A stretch of DNA of 64,000 bases from Geopseudomonas sagittaria (GTDB taxonomy: Bacteria > Pseudomonadota > Gammaproteobacteria > Pseudomonadales > Pseudomonadaceae): the NCBI RefSeq assembly GCF_900115715.1, contig NZ_FOXM01000015.1:46702-110701 (forward strand). The letters are read 5' to 3'. The position numbers and the translations under genes were made by a program. The notes below the pieces were generated by a model, which was not told where the DNA came from, searched no databases, and was given only the letters and a program-made list of their open reading frames with translations. Of the stretch, positions 8,014-16,551 are shown one piece after another (the stretch's first letter is position 1; every line of letters begins with the position of its first letter).

Positions 8014-8376
8014 TTACTGCCGCCACCCCTCCACCACCTCAGCCCCGAACTCAGCCTTCCAGGCCTTGAGCTGGGCATTGTTCGCCCCTTTGGTTTCGAT
8101 GCGCTTGCCAGTTACCGGCTGAACATAGACCTTCACCTGACGAGGACGGCGCGTCTTCACGACAGCCGGCGCGGGCGACTCAATCTCGACAGGCTGCGGA
8201 TCGAGGATGGTGACCACCTTCGCCAGATCCACGCCGTAGTCCGCCATCAGTGCCTTCAGCTTGTCTTCGAACTCCATTTCGCGCTTGAGGCCACTGTCGC
8301 CCTGGAGCTTCTCCAGCAGGGCCAGTTGTTCCTGCAGCTCACGCTCGGCGCGGCGAAATTCGGCAAGTTTGGACAT
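8014..8376 (-). CDS. MvaT/MvaU-type H-NS-like nucleoid protein
   Basis: A 120-residue protein with an N-terminal coiled coil (residues about 5-40: FRRAERELQEQLALLEKLQ), a linker with ADYGVDLAKVVTILDP that matches MvaT proteins, and a C-terminal AT-rich-DNA-binding domain (VKVYVQPVTGKRIETKGANN..LKAWKAEFG). MvaT proteins form filaments that silence foreign DNA in pseudomonads. This copy sits beside a resolvase in accessory DNA, as do plasmid and island homologues, so it is probably a xenogeneic silencer carried by the element. Its ribosome site AAAGGAG lies inside the 27-bp sequence repeated at 15122. Confidence 0.88.
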   Translation of the reverse strand: MSKLAEFRRAERELQEQLALLEKLQGDSGLKREMEFEDKLKALMADYGVDLAKVVTILDPQPVEIESPAPAVVKTRRPRQVKVYVQPVTGKRIETKGANNAQLKAWKAEFGAEVVEGWRQ

Positions 8377-8381
8377 GTCAT

Positions 8382-8408
8382 CTCCTTTGGTTTTGTAACG
8401 AAATCAAA
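8382..8408. repeat. 27-bp direct repeat, copy 1 (mvaT-like leader)
   Basis: CTCCTTTGGTTTTGTAACG followed by AAATCAAA occurs here and again, identical over 27 bp and in the same orientation, at 15122-15148. This copy contains the ribosome binding site and leader of the mvaT-like gene. Confidence 0.85.
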
Positions 8409-8423
8409 TTAGGATGCGACCGG

Positions 8424-8984
8424 CTACTCGCCAGCGCGCAGGTATTCATAGAGGGTGGCCCGACTGATCCCGAACTCACGGGCCAGGGCAGCCTTTGGCT
8501 CGCGGGCCTCGGCGCGACGACGTAGCTCGGCGGCCTGGGCGTTGGTCAGGGCTCTCTTCCGGCCCCGGTAGGCGCCGCGCTGCTTGGCCAGAGCGATCCC
8601 CTCGCGCTGCCGCTCGCGGATCAGCTCGCGTTCGAACTCGGCGAAGGCCCCCATCACCGACAGCAGCAGGTTGGCCATCGGCGAATCCTCGCCGGTGAAG
8701 GTGAGCCCCTCCTTCACGAACTCAATCCGCACACCGCGACCGGTGAGCTGCTGCACCAGGCGGCGCAGATTATCCAGGTTGCGGGCAAGGCGATCCATGC
8801 TGTGCACCACCAAGGTGTCACCCTCGCGGACGTAGCCGAGCAGCGCGTCGAGCTGGGGACGCTGGGTGTCCTTGCCGGAGGCCTTGTCGGTGAACACCTT
8901 GCTCACCTGGGCGCCGTCGAGCTGGCGATCGGGGTTCTGGTCGAGGGTGCTGACCCGGATGTAGCCGATACGCTGTCCGTGCAT
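8424..8984 (-). CDS. tnpR: Tn3-family serine resolvase
   Basis: A 186-residue serine recombinase. The N-terminal catalytic domain begins with IGYIRVSTLDQN, where the serine is the nucleophile, followed by the arginine-bearing HSMDRLARN motif near residue 70 and the ERELIRERQREGI E-helix near 120-130. The C-terminal about 45 residues form the DNA-binding HTH (AALAREFGISRATLYEYL). It closely resembles Tn21/Tn501-type TnpR, which resolves cointegrates at res. A res-like site lies just upstream, but no tnpA is found in the window, so this is a transposon remnant or a recruited resolvase. Confidence 0.92.
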   Translation of the reverse strand: MHGQRIGYIRVSTLDQNPDRQLDGAQVSKVFTDKASGKDTQRPQLDALLGYVREGDTLVVHSMDRLARNLDNLRRLVQQLTGRGVRIEFVKEGLTFTGEDSPMANLLLSVMGAFAEFERELIRERQREGIALAKQRGAYRGRKRALTNAQAAELRRRAEAREPKAALAREFGISRATLYEYLRAGE

Positions 8985-8989
8985 GCCGC

Positions 8990-9110
8990 CTCCAGGGTTA
9001 ATGTGTATGGATGAACCCTATCAAGCTGCCGGACACCCGTCAAACAATGCAAAAAATGACCCTATCCTGACACTCGGAGGCGAAACTTTTGAGTGTCTGG
9101 ATAGAGTATG
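8990..9110. promoter_or_regulatory. probable res site of the tnpR module
   Basis: Directly upstream of tnpR is a set of related sequences: an imperfect inverted repeat TATCCTGACACTC (9063-9075) and GAGTGTCTGGATA (9091-9103), matching at 12 of 13 positions, plus a CTATC...GGACAC pair around 9021-9042. TGTC...GATA arms are what serine resolvase subsites look like. 9104-9226 contains no gene. Confidence 0.6.
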
Positions 9111-9226
9111 CCTCAAATAACCACGCTCGACATCGATCTGATTTGGCCTACAGCATAAATATGAATTTATATGACCATCCCCACCCCCGACGGCAGATCC
9201 TCCCTAACGATTGAGCATTGAGGACG

Positions 9227-12211
9227 TCAGTATCGAAAGCAGTTCCGCCCCGCATGTTTGGCCCGATACATTGCTTGGTCTGCCTGTCTGACCAGCTCGT
9301 CGACTGACATGTCAGGCTTGTACAGGGCGATACCGATGCTGGTGGAAACCTGCAGGTGCAAGCCCTTGACGACAAATTCCGCCTGCATGGCGGCGGTCAG
9401 CTTGGCGGCAATGATCTCCGCACATTCAGGAGCGGAGAGGTCTTCGAGGAGCAGGACGAACTCGTCACCGCCCAACCGGCTCATGAAATCGGCTTCGCGC
9501 ACTGCACTCCTGATCCGCTCGACGAAGGTGCGGATCACTTCGTCGCCGATGTCATGCCCGTGGTTGTCGTTGATCTGCTTGAACTTGTCGATATCGAAGT
9601 ACAGCAGGCCGAGCCACGAGTCTCGCCGCCGGCTGCGTTTCATGGCCTGCTCGAGCTGTTCGTAGAAATAGGCGCGATTGGGCAGTCCGGTCAGGATATC
9701 GTGACGTGCCTGGTGGAGAAGCTCCTTCTCCATTTTCTTGCGGGCACTGATATCGGTTTCGATAGTAAAGATGGATTGCGGTGCACCATATTGATCGCGC
9801 ACCAGCGTCCAGCTGGCTTCCACCGTCAGTGCGCTGCCATCCTTGCGGCGGCACAAGTACTCGCCCACCCATTCCCCGTTTTCCAGCGCCTGCTCGAAGG
9901 CTCGACGGAAGTCTGCATCGTCGTGGCTCATCAGCCCGGGGATCGAGTGGCCCAGAGCCTCTCGATCCGTCCAGCCGTACAGACGTTGGGCACTGCGGTT
10001 CCAGAAGGAAATCCGGTGGTCAAGGTCATGCACGATGATCGCATCATGGGCCTTGTCCAGCAGCGAGGCCTGGTCGCGCAAGCGGGCCTGAGTTTGCTCG
10101 CGCTCAAGCTCTGCAGCGGCGCGATCCGCGAAAATCTTCAGGGTGGAGGTGATGAAGTTCGTTCTGGACAGATGGCGACGATAGAGTACGAAGAGAAATC
10201 CCACAGGTTCACCTGTGGCGTTATCCAAGCGATGGCCAACATAGGCACGCGCGCCCAGAGCGGCCAGTGACGGCGAAGCCGGAAAGCGCCTAGCAACGTC
10301 GTCAGGCACGATACACAACGCACCGTGTGCTAGTTGCTCGCAAGGAGAACCCTTGATCAGGTAATCGAAGTTTTCGATGTTCTGGCCGTCTACCACCGCA
10401 GCGAGGGTACGCGCTCTCGGCGGCGTTTCAGGAAGGATGCGAGCTACGAAGCTGGCGTGCGCTCCCAAGGCCTCACCCATGTTGCGGGCCAGTTGCTCGA
10501 AGAAGGCTCTACCGGAACTGGCTGAGGTCGAGGCCGCCAACTTGACGATGGCGTTCTGCTCCTGGCGATGCCGTTCTTCTGCCCGCAAGCTGGCAATCCC
10601 GTAAGCCAGGTTATCGGCCAGTTCCGTGAGCAGCGTGATGTCGGCTTGGAGCGTCGCACCTTTCTCTCGCAGCCAAAAGGTGAGGACCCCGAGCGTTTTT
10701 CTCCGATCTCGCAGTGGCAGACACACGCCGCTGACGAGCCCACACTGCTTGATATGAAGCCTCCACGAGGCGGTGTAATCGGCGAGATCCTCGACTAGCA
10801 CCGGCTGGCCGCAGCGCATGGCCTGTTGGAGGGGGCAGCAGTCCTCACTGGAACTGATGTTCCGGTGCTCCTGGAACGGATCGATACCACTTTCGATAGC
10901 TGTACAGGCATGGGCTGCCAGACGCAGTCCATTGGCGGGGGAGTCGTCCTGAAGGGCAACGAAGGCCGCTTGATAACCACCGTTTTCCAGCGCGATCCGA
11001 CAGATCTCATCCAGCAGAGCGTCCTCGCTTTCGCAGCGAATCAGTGCGCTATTGCAGCTACTCAGCAGTCGCAGGGCTCTACTGGTTCTCTCCAGCGACA
11101 AGGCCGCCGCCTTCTGCTCAGAGATATCCTGGAAAAAGACAGAAACCCCTTCATCATTGGGATGGATGTTGACGCTGAACCAGCACTCCAGTGGCGGGTA
11201 GAAATACTCCAACCGCGAAGGCATCAGGCTGTCCGCCGCTGTCTTCAAGGCATTCTCCAGCGGAGTGCCAGCAATGAGCGGGAATTCCTCCCAGACGACT
11301 TTTCCAAGCAGTCCAGACCCATTCCTCTGCAGGAAGTACTCGGCTGCAGTGTTCAGATAGGTGAACTTCCAGTCGCGACTGAGGATGTAGAAGCCCTCGC
11401 TCATGCTCTCGAAGGTGGCGTTGAGACGTGCACCGAGCTGAGTGAATTTCTCGCTGAGAATCTTGTGATCGTGGATATCGGTGGCAATTCCGTACCACTT
11501 GCTGAGCGTACCTTGGGCGTCGCGCACCGGCTCGGCCCTGACCGCGTGCCAGCAATGCATCCCCAGCGCCTGATTGAATATCCGGTATTCGATGGCAAAG
11601 GACGTGCCGTTTTCGACTGCCCGCTGCCACTCCTCCAGGCAGCGCTCGACATCTTCTGGGTGCAGCGCTGAAATCCAGCTTTCCCCAGTTTTATCGAGAG
11701 CAAGGCCCGTGTATCGGGTATAGGCGTCATTGACATAGTCGAGACAGCCATCCGCAGTAGCTGTCCAGATCACATGCGGCATGCTGTCGGCGAAGCGGCG
11801 GAACTCCTGTTCGCTGTCGAGCAGCTTGCGCTCTGCAAGCTTGCTGGGGGTGATGTCCTGCAGAGCTCCCTGTACTCCAGATATCTCTCCGGCCTCATCG
11901 AGCAGAGGGCGGGCCACGATACGCAGCCAGATACGTCGGCCGCTGTGAGTGAGGGCTTCAACGGCCATGTTCAGCAATGCGCCATTGTGTATGCACTCCT
12001 GCCATGAGCCAGACAGCCTGCCCCGATAATCGTCCGTGCAGAAGCGCGCGATTGCATCCCAGCTCGACAGTTCGCAGTCATGGGGCATGTCCAGGATGGC
12101 AGCCGCCTCCCGGGAACTGGTGAAGTGCCCCGACCGGAGATCTACTGCCCAGTCCCCCAACTGGCCCAGCTCGCGGGCCAGATCCATCAGTACGATTTTT
12201 CCCTGAGGCAT
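9227..12211 (-). CDS. multi-PAS/GAF diguanylate cyclase
   Basis: A 994-residue soluble protein with, in order, three PAS domains (about 10-120, 135-250, 260-370), two GAF domains (about 385-535 and 555-700), a fourth PAS (about 705-830, ending with the PAC pattern FTIETDISARKKMEKELL) and a C-terminal GGDEF domain (about 835-994). The GGDEF motif is intact (RLGGDEFVLLLED), and an RxxD inhibitory site (READ) precedes it by five residues, so it should make c-di-GMP with product inhibition. There is no EAL domain and no membrane segment. It lies downstream of a response-regulator gene on the same strand, 207 bp away, so the pair may signal together. Inputs to the sensor domains are unknown. Confidence 0.92.
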   Translation of the reverse strand: MPQGKIVLMDLARELGQLGDWAVDLRSGHFTSSREAAAILDMPHDCELSSWDAIARFCTDDYRGRLSGSWQECIHNGALLNMAVEALTHSGRRIWLRIVARPLLDEAGEISGVQGALQDITPSKLAERKLLDSEQEFRRFADSMPHVIWTATADGCLDYVNDAYTRYTGLALDKTGESWISALHPEDVERCLEEWQRAVENGTSFAIEYRIFNQALGMHCWHAVRAEPVRDAQGTLSKWYGIATDIHDHKILSEKFTQLGARLNATFESMSEGFYILSRDWKFTYLNTAAEYFLQRNGSGLLGKVVWEEFPLIAGTPLENALKTAADSLMPSRLEYFYPPLECWFSVNIHPNDEGVSVFFQDISEQKAAALSLERTSRALRLLSSCNSALIRCESEDALLDEICRIALENGGYQAAFVALQDDSPANGLRLAAHACTAIESGIDPFQEHRNISSSEDCCPLQQAMRCGQPVLVEDLADYTASWRLHIKQCGLVSGVCLPLRDRRKTLGVLTFWLREKGATLQADITLLTELADNLAYGIASLRAEERHRQEQNAIVKLAASTSASSGRAFFEQLARNMGEALGAHASFVARILPETPPRARTLAAVVDGQNIENFDYLIKGSPCEQLAHGALCIVPDDVARRFPASPSLAALGARAYVGHRLDNATGEPVGFLFVLYRRHLSRTNFITSTLKIFADRAAAELEREQTQARLRDQASLLDKAHDAIIVHDLDHRISFWNRSAQRLYGWTDREALGHSIPGLMSHDDADFRRAFEQALENGEWVGEYLCRRKDGSALTVEASWTLVRDQYGAPQSIFTIETDISARKKMEKELLHQARHDILTGLPNRAYFYEQLEQAMKRSRRRDSWLGLLYFDIDKFKQINDNHGHDIGDEVIRTFVERIRSAVREADFMSRLGGDEFVLLLEDLSAPECAEIIAAKLTAAMQAEFVVKGLHLQVSTSIGIALYKPDMSVDELVRQADQAMYRAKHAGRNCFRY

Positions 12212-12418
12212 ATTCTTTTTCGTCCGTGCGGGGTTAACCGTGGTTAGTTTTCGCCAAGTGCAGAGGCAGGGGGCGGAGCCGTCCTGCTCCTCGAAGGCCT
12301 ATTCACTTCCGACAGTACGGAGATCAGCGGTGGTCATCGGTCTCAGAGGGCCTGATCCATCCCTTACAACCGCAGTTGGCGTCTGATGTCAGGTTCTGGC
12401 GGTCCAAGCAGCTCCGGC

Positions 12419-13096
12419 TTACAGAAAACGACCGATCTTGGCCAGCAACGTGGCGCGATCGAAGGGCTTGGCGATGAAGTCGTTGGCACCGACCCTGAGA
12501 CTTTCTACAACCACCTGTCCCTCGCTGCGTCCGGTCAGCATGATGAAGGGGGTCCTTGCCAACGACGGCATCATGCGGAAGCGGCGAAGCGCCTCCAAGC
12601 CGTCAATCCCCGGCATCATGATGTCCAGCAGCACCAAGTCCGGAACGCTGCTGCGCAACAGACGCAAAGCTTTGGTCGCGTCCCTGGCAACGTTCAGCTC
12701 GTATTCGTTGTCATCCAACTGCAGGCTGACGATCTTGTGCATGAAATCATCGTCGTCAACCAGCAGGATGCGCCGTCGCACCTTTCTGCTCATCTCGCCC
12801 AGTGCCCGTACCGATTCGATGTGTGGACCGTAGTCGCTGTGCAGTTGCGCCGCCCATTGCTGTACCGGTTGCAGGGCAGCGTCGACCTTCTGCAGGGGCT
12901 CGCGCAGCGCGGCCTGACGCAGGCGGACGATCTCCTCCTGGAGATGGCGCAGGGACAACGGGTCGGCATGGTCAAGGCTGCCGGCGCGGACATGCAGATG
13001 ATCGAAGGCACCGCCGATGTCCTGACCGGCCTGGCTGACCGCTTGCCCCAGCGAGGCGAGGCGCCGGTTTCTCTCCTCCAAATGCTCCTTCAGCAA
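12419..13096 (-). CDS. response regulator with N-terminal coiled coil
   Basis: A CheY-like receiver fills residues about 107-225: acidic pocket LLVDDDDF, phospho-acceptor in LVLLDIMMPG, then the conserved T in IMLTGRSEG and K in FIAKPFD. The first 100 residues are helical and coiled-coil-like. There is no output domain, so it probably acts by protein contact, perhaps with the diguanylate cyclase encoded next. The start is unclear: no ATG is in frame, the best is the TTG ending at 13096, and the coding character continues upstream to a TAG at about 13145, so the N-terminus may be damaged or use a rare start. Confidence 0.82.
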   Translation of the reverse strand: MLKEHLEERNRRLASLGQAVSQAGQDIGGAFDHLHVRAGSLDHADPLSLRHLQEEIVRLRQAALREPLQKVDAALQPVQQWAAQLHSDYGPHIESVRALGEMSRKVRRRILLVDDDDFMHKIVSLQLDDNEYELNVARDATKALRLLRSSVPDLVLLDIMMPGIDGLEALRRFRMMPSLARTPFIMLTGRSEGQVVVESLRVGANDFIAKPFDRATLLAKIGRFL

Positions 13097-13298
13097 CTCC
13101 TCGAGTTCGGCGATCCGCCGTGCCTGCTGGGCAAACTCACCAAGCTAGGGGGCGGTGCGCCTGAGACACGCGGAATATAGCAGTGCGCATGTGCGTTAAA
13201 GAAGGGCAATTAGGGCCTCGTCCTGATGACGTCCGCTGGCCTCAAGTATGCAATCTTGGCATGGAAATCAGCAAAAACTGGTATTGGACTGTAGATCC

Positions 13299-13619
13299 AT
13301 GGCCACTCTAGGCTCTGCCCAAAGACGGTTTCCCTGTGAGTCAGTGCGGGAGCCGTCAGTACCCGATCAGGACGTCATACCTCCCAACCCTTCACCCGAT
13401 GCGGAGCAGCATCTGGAAACGCTCCTCAAGGAAATCCGGCTGGACTTCTTGTCGGCGATGGGCGAAGCGGAGCGATACAAGCAGCTCCTCGATGAAATGC
13501 CGTATCTCCGCGACAAGGTCGAGGGTGATTACCTGGAGGCCAGAGATCGCAGCTCGCGCCTGCTGGGGCACCTCCGCGCCGTCGAGAAGACGCTCAAGAC
13601 GCTTGCCTCTGCGCGATGA
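13299..13619 (+). CDS. small helical protein coupled to SF2 helicase
   Basis: About 106 residues if the ATG at 13299 is used; a GTG start further in is possible. The C-terminal 75 residues are strongly helical and coiled-coil-like (HLETLLKEIRLDFLSAMGEAERYKQLL split over two helices). Its stop overlaps the ATG of the helicase gene (ATGA), so the two are made together and the small protein is probably a helicase partner. I do not recognise a family. Confidence 0.55.
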   Translation: MATLGSAQRRFPCESVREPSVPDQDVIPPNPSPDAEQHLETLLKEIRLDFLSAMGEAERYKQLLDEMPYLRDKVEGDYLEARDRSSRLLGHLRAVEKTLKTLASAR

Positions 13620-15001
13620 CGTCATCCCTGCGAGACTGGCAGCGCCGCTGTATCGACACGGCGCTAGAGCACTTCATTTCCACGCCGCACGTCTTCTGCC
13701 AGGCAACGCCCGGCGCCGGCAAAACGCGCATGGCGGCAGAGCTGACCCGCTGCCTGTTGGAGCAGGACAGGATCGATCTGGTGCTCTGCTTCGCGCCGTC
13801 GTGCCAGGTCGTCGACGGTTTCCGCTCGACCTTTGCGGCGGTACTCGGCAAGCGTCTGGACGGTCTGCTCGGCGCTGTGGGGGCCGCGTACACCTATCAG
13901 GCCATGGATTATCGGGACGAGGGGTTCTGGCGGCTCCTCGACGACTACCGCGTATTCGTCGTCTTCGATGAGATCCACCACTGCGCCGGCCATGATCCGC
14001 TGCTGAGCAACGCCTGGGGGCAGCAGATCCTCCAACGGATACAGGATCGCGCCGCATTCACCCTGGCGCTGTCCGGCACGCCATGGCGCTCGGATGACCG
14101 GGCCATTGCCCTAGCCCGCTACTCGTCTCCTGAGGGACACCTGATCCGTGACTATCGCTATGGCCTGAAGGAGGCCATAGCGGACGGGGTGTGCCGCTCG
14201 CCCCGTATCGTCCTCCTCGACAACCAGAAGGTGAAGCTCACGGAGGAACTGGATACCGAGAGCACCGTCCGACTGTTTCCCAGCATCGCCAAGCTATTGG
14301 GGGAATCCCCCGTCACCTACGAAGAGCTGCTGCGCCATGACGCGGTAATCGATCAACTGCTCGGCTTGGGATGCGGCAAGCTGGATGAGCTTCGCCGGCT
14401 CAAGCCGGATGCGGCCGGTCTGGTGGTCGCCACAGATATCGAGCATGCCCAACAGATTGCCCAGGCTCTGGAGGCCATGGGGGAAGATTGCCGCGTAGTA
14501 ACCAACCAAATCCCGGATGCCCAGCAAGTGATCAATGCGTTCAGGCACAGTAACTGCCGCTGGATCGTCGCCGTGGGGATGATCAGCGAGGGCACCGACA
14601 TCCCCCGCTTGCAGGTGTGCTGCTACCTCAGCCGCATCCGTACTGAGCTTCACTACCGGCAGGTGCTGGGACGAGTGCTGCGGCGCACTTGCAAGGCTGA
14701 CGACCAAGCATGGCTGTTCGTGCTGGCCGAGCCGACGCTAGAGCGATTCTCCCAGCGCATTGCTGATGATTTGCCAGAGGATTTGGCTGTTATGAACCAG
14801 GTTCAAATGCATGCCATGGAGTCGGACATAGCTGCTGGCGAGACGGCCGCTGCTGAGCATGCAGATGACACTGGTGAGTCTGAACGGGGATCGGGGAAGG
14901 ATGCAGGATATACACTTTCGATGGGGGATTTCGCACCTGACCCAACCTACCAGGTCAGCTTTTCGCAACAATACCGCCAGCAGTTACTGGCGTTCCTCTG
15001 A
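13616..15001 (+). CDS. DEAD/DEAH-type SF2 helicase
   Basis: A 461-residue superfamily 2 ATPase: Q-like motif LRDWQRRCID at the start, Walker A ATPGAGKTRM near residue 30, motif II DEIHHC near 118, motif III LSGTPWRSD near 150, and in the second RecA domain GMISEGTDIPRLQ near 322 and QVLGRVLRRT near 347 (arginine finger). It resembles UvsW/ResIII-type helicases found on islands. The C-terminal 80 residues are acidic and unlike known domains. It overlaps the small upstream gene by 4 bp. The role is unknown; replication, repair or phage defence are all possible. Confidence 0.85.
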   Translation: MTSSLRDWQRRCIDTALEHFISTPHVFCQATPGAGKTRMAAELTRCLLEQDRIDLVLCFAPSCQVVDGFRSTFAAVLGKRLDGLLGAVGAAYTYQAMDYRDEGFWRLLDDYRVFVVFDEIHHCAGHDPLLSNAWGQQILQRIQDRAAFTLALSGTPWRSDDRAIALARYSSPEGHLIRDYRYGLKEAIADGVCRSPRIVLLDNQKVKLTEELDTESTVRLFPSIAKLLGESPVTYEELLRHDAVIDQLLGLGCGKLDELRRLKPDAAGLVVATDIEHAQQIAQALEAMGEDCRVVTNQIPDAQQVINAFRHSNCRWIVAVGMISEGTDIPRLQVCCYLSRIRTELHYRQVLGRVLRRTCKADDQAWLFVLAEPTLERFSQRIADDLPEDLAVMNQVQMHAMESDIAAGETAAAEHADDTGESERGSGKDAGYTLSMGDFAPDPTYQVSFSQQYRQQLLAFL

Positions 15002-15394
15002 TGGTCAAGCCAACACCAGTCTTCCCGCGCCTAGCCGGTGCTGATCGACGTCCTCCAGCATCACCACTGACTCCCACTCCGATATGCGTGCACTGGCGCC
15101 CAAGCTATGGCGTCACGTGCACTCCTTTGGTTTTGTAACGAAATCAAAGTGAGATGCGCTGGTTGGGGTAGTCGCAACCAGCGCTCAAGGAAGTGATTAT
15201 GGTGCCGAGGTCAGCATCCGCGGCAAACGCAGCAGCGTGCTATTGCCGCAGCCACTGCGACCTACCATGGGTGTGAGCCTGCTCAATATCTTCGCTGTCA
15301 GCTTTGATTGTGAAACGAAAAGCTCTTAATTCAGAGCGGTTCACCCACAGAATCGTGACTCCGAGCTTGAGTTGGATGTGGCAACGCAATCCAC
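15002..15394. other. non-coding stretch with repeat copy 2
   Basis: No gene is seen here. It contains the second 27-bp direct repeat (15122-15148) and otherwise short broken frames. A GTG three bases after the repeat's reverse-strand AAAGGAG would be followed by a stop within three codons, so the repeat looks like a leader cut away from its gene. Confidence 0.5.
15122..15148. repeat. 27-bp direct repeat, copy 2
   Basis: Identical over 27 bp and in the same orientation to 8382-8408, with partial similarity continuing (GATGCG within the next 12 bases). The two copies enclose about 6.7 kb with tnpR, the response regulator/diguanylate cyclase pair and the helicase unit. Confidence 0.85.
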
Positions 15395-15981
15395 ATCGAT
15401 AGCCCCCACTTTCTGGTCGAGCGCTCGATCCAGGAGCGCTTAGTGCCCATGGTGGTCGAGGCCATCAAGACCTGGAGACCGGGCCACCCGCTGGATCCGT
15501 CGACCATGGTCGGCGAGTTGGTCGACCGCCAGCACCTCGACAGCGTTCTTGACTACATCGCCGCCGGTTAGGCCTAGGGCGCCACCCTGAGCTTCGGCGG
15601 GTGCCGCGTGCTGGAGTAAAGTGGTGGGGTATACGTCGAGCCGACCCTGTTCGACGGTGTGAACAACACCATGAAGATCGCCCGCGAGAAAATCTTCGGC
15701 CCGGTGCTGGCGGTGATGCCCTTGACGGCATCGAGGAGGCGCTGCAGATCGCCAACGACAGCCCCTACGGCCTGGCCGCCGCGGTATGGACCCGCGACCT
15801 GTCCAAGACCCACCTGGCTGCCAAGGCTTTGCGCGCCAGCAGCGTGTGGATCAACCAGTACAACGGCGGCGACATGACCGCGCCGTTCGGCGGCTTCAAG
15901 CAGTCCGGCAACGGCCGCGACAAGTCGCTGCATGCCTTCGACAAGTACACCGAGCTCATGTCCACTTGGATCAAGCTTTAG
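15395..15981 (+). pseudogene. aldehyde dehydrogenase 3' remnant
   Basis: Fragments in successive frames read as the C-terminal third of an NAD-dependent aldehyde dehydrogenase: LVERSIQERLVPMVVEAIK, GELVDRQHLDSVLDYI, then stops (TAG, TAG, TAA at about 15568-15620), then VEPTLFDGVNN...EKIFGPVLAVMP, a frameshift near 15720, and ANDSPYGLAAAVWT...APFGGFKQSGNGRD. The EKIFGPV and FKQSGNGRD patterns are diagnostic; the ending resembles PuuC/AldH-type enzymes. The catalytic Cys region is missing. A non-functional relic. Confidence 0.9.
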
Positions 15982-16091
15982 GGAAACGCTGAAAGCCACC
16001 CGCCTGGGACTCCCGCGCAGACGGGTGCCCAGGTGCTCAGAGCCTTTTGGATCCCCGCCTGCGCGGGAATGACGATTACTTCAGCGCTTCC
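15982..16091. repeat. MITE/REP-like element with terminal inverted repeats
   Basis: GGAAACGCTGAA (15982-15993) and TTCAGCGCTTCC (16080-16091) are inverted repeats matching at 11 of 12 positions. Inside are further palindromic parts, including CCCGCCTGCGCGGG followed by AATGACG, which is typical of pseudomonad REP-type sequences. The element starts right after the stop of the dead aldehyde dehydrogenase. Confidence 0.65.
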
Positions 16092-16551
16092 TTAGAACGC
16101 GACTCCTCTTTAAATCCATTTTCAACACTCTCCTCGTAAGCTGACTCATACACATATACCCGTAGACAGCAGCTTCGGCAGGCGCAGTTGGTTGCTCGCA
16201 GTCATTGCCAGCAGGAAAAGAGTTTCAACACGCTCAAGGCCTCGTTGCTATACGAGGAGGCCTGCCGCTGCATCGTGGTGTCCTGCATGGTCTACCTGCA
16301 CGCCATCCAAGAGGCGCGCAGCAAGAAGTACCGCAACATCCGCCACCCCGATGCCATCCCGCACTGGGCCGCGGCGCTGCGCATATCCATCATGCCCAGC
16401 ATCCCCTCCCGTAGTGCGACTCACCGTTGGCCACAAAGTTGGCCAGTGGCCGTAAATCGACCAAGCTGATTCTCCGGTTTTCTGCGGTAGTCGAAGCCCA
16501 GTGGGGGCAGAGGTGAATGTGGCCTTCCTATGTCCACGTGGGTCTTCCATG
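16092..16551. other. gap with unrecognised coding remnant
   Basis: About 16210-16420 on the plus strand has coding-like sequence (YEEACRCIVVSCMVYLHAIQ, then KKYRNIRHPDAIPHWAAALR) without a sensible start or end. I do not recognise it; it looks like a fragment left at the island boundary. It ends before the converging cobJ stop at 16552. Confidence 0.35.

Noticed and set aside
8424..9226. Search for complete Tn3 transposon
   Set aside because: No transposase gene and no Tn3-type 38-bp terminal repeats were seen in the surrounding DNA, so only tnpR and a res-like site are called.
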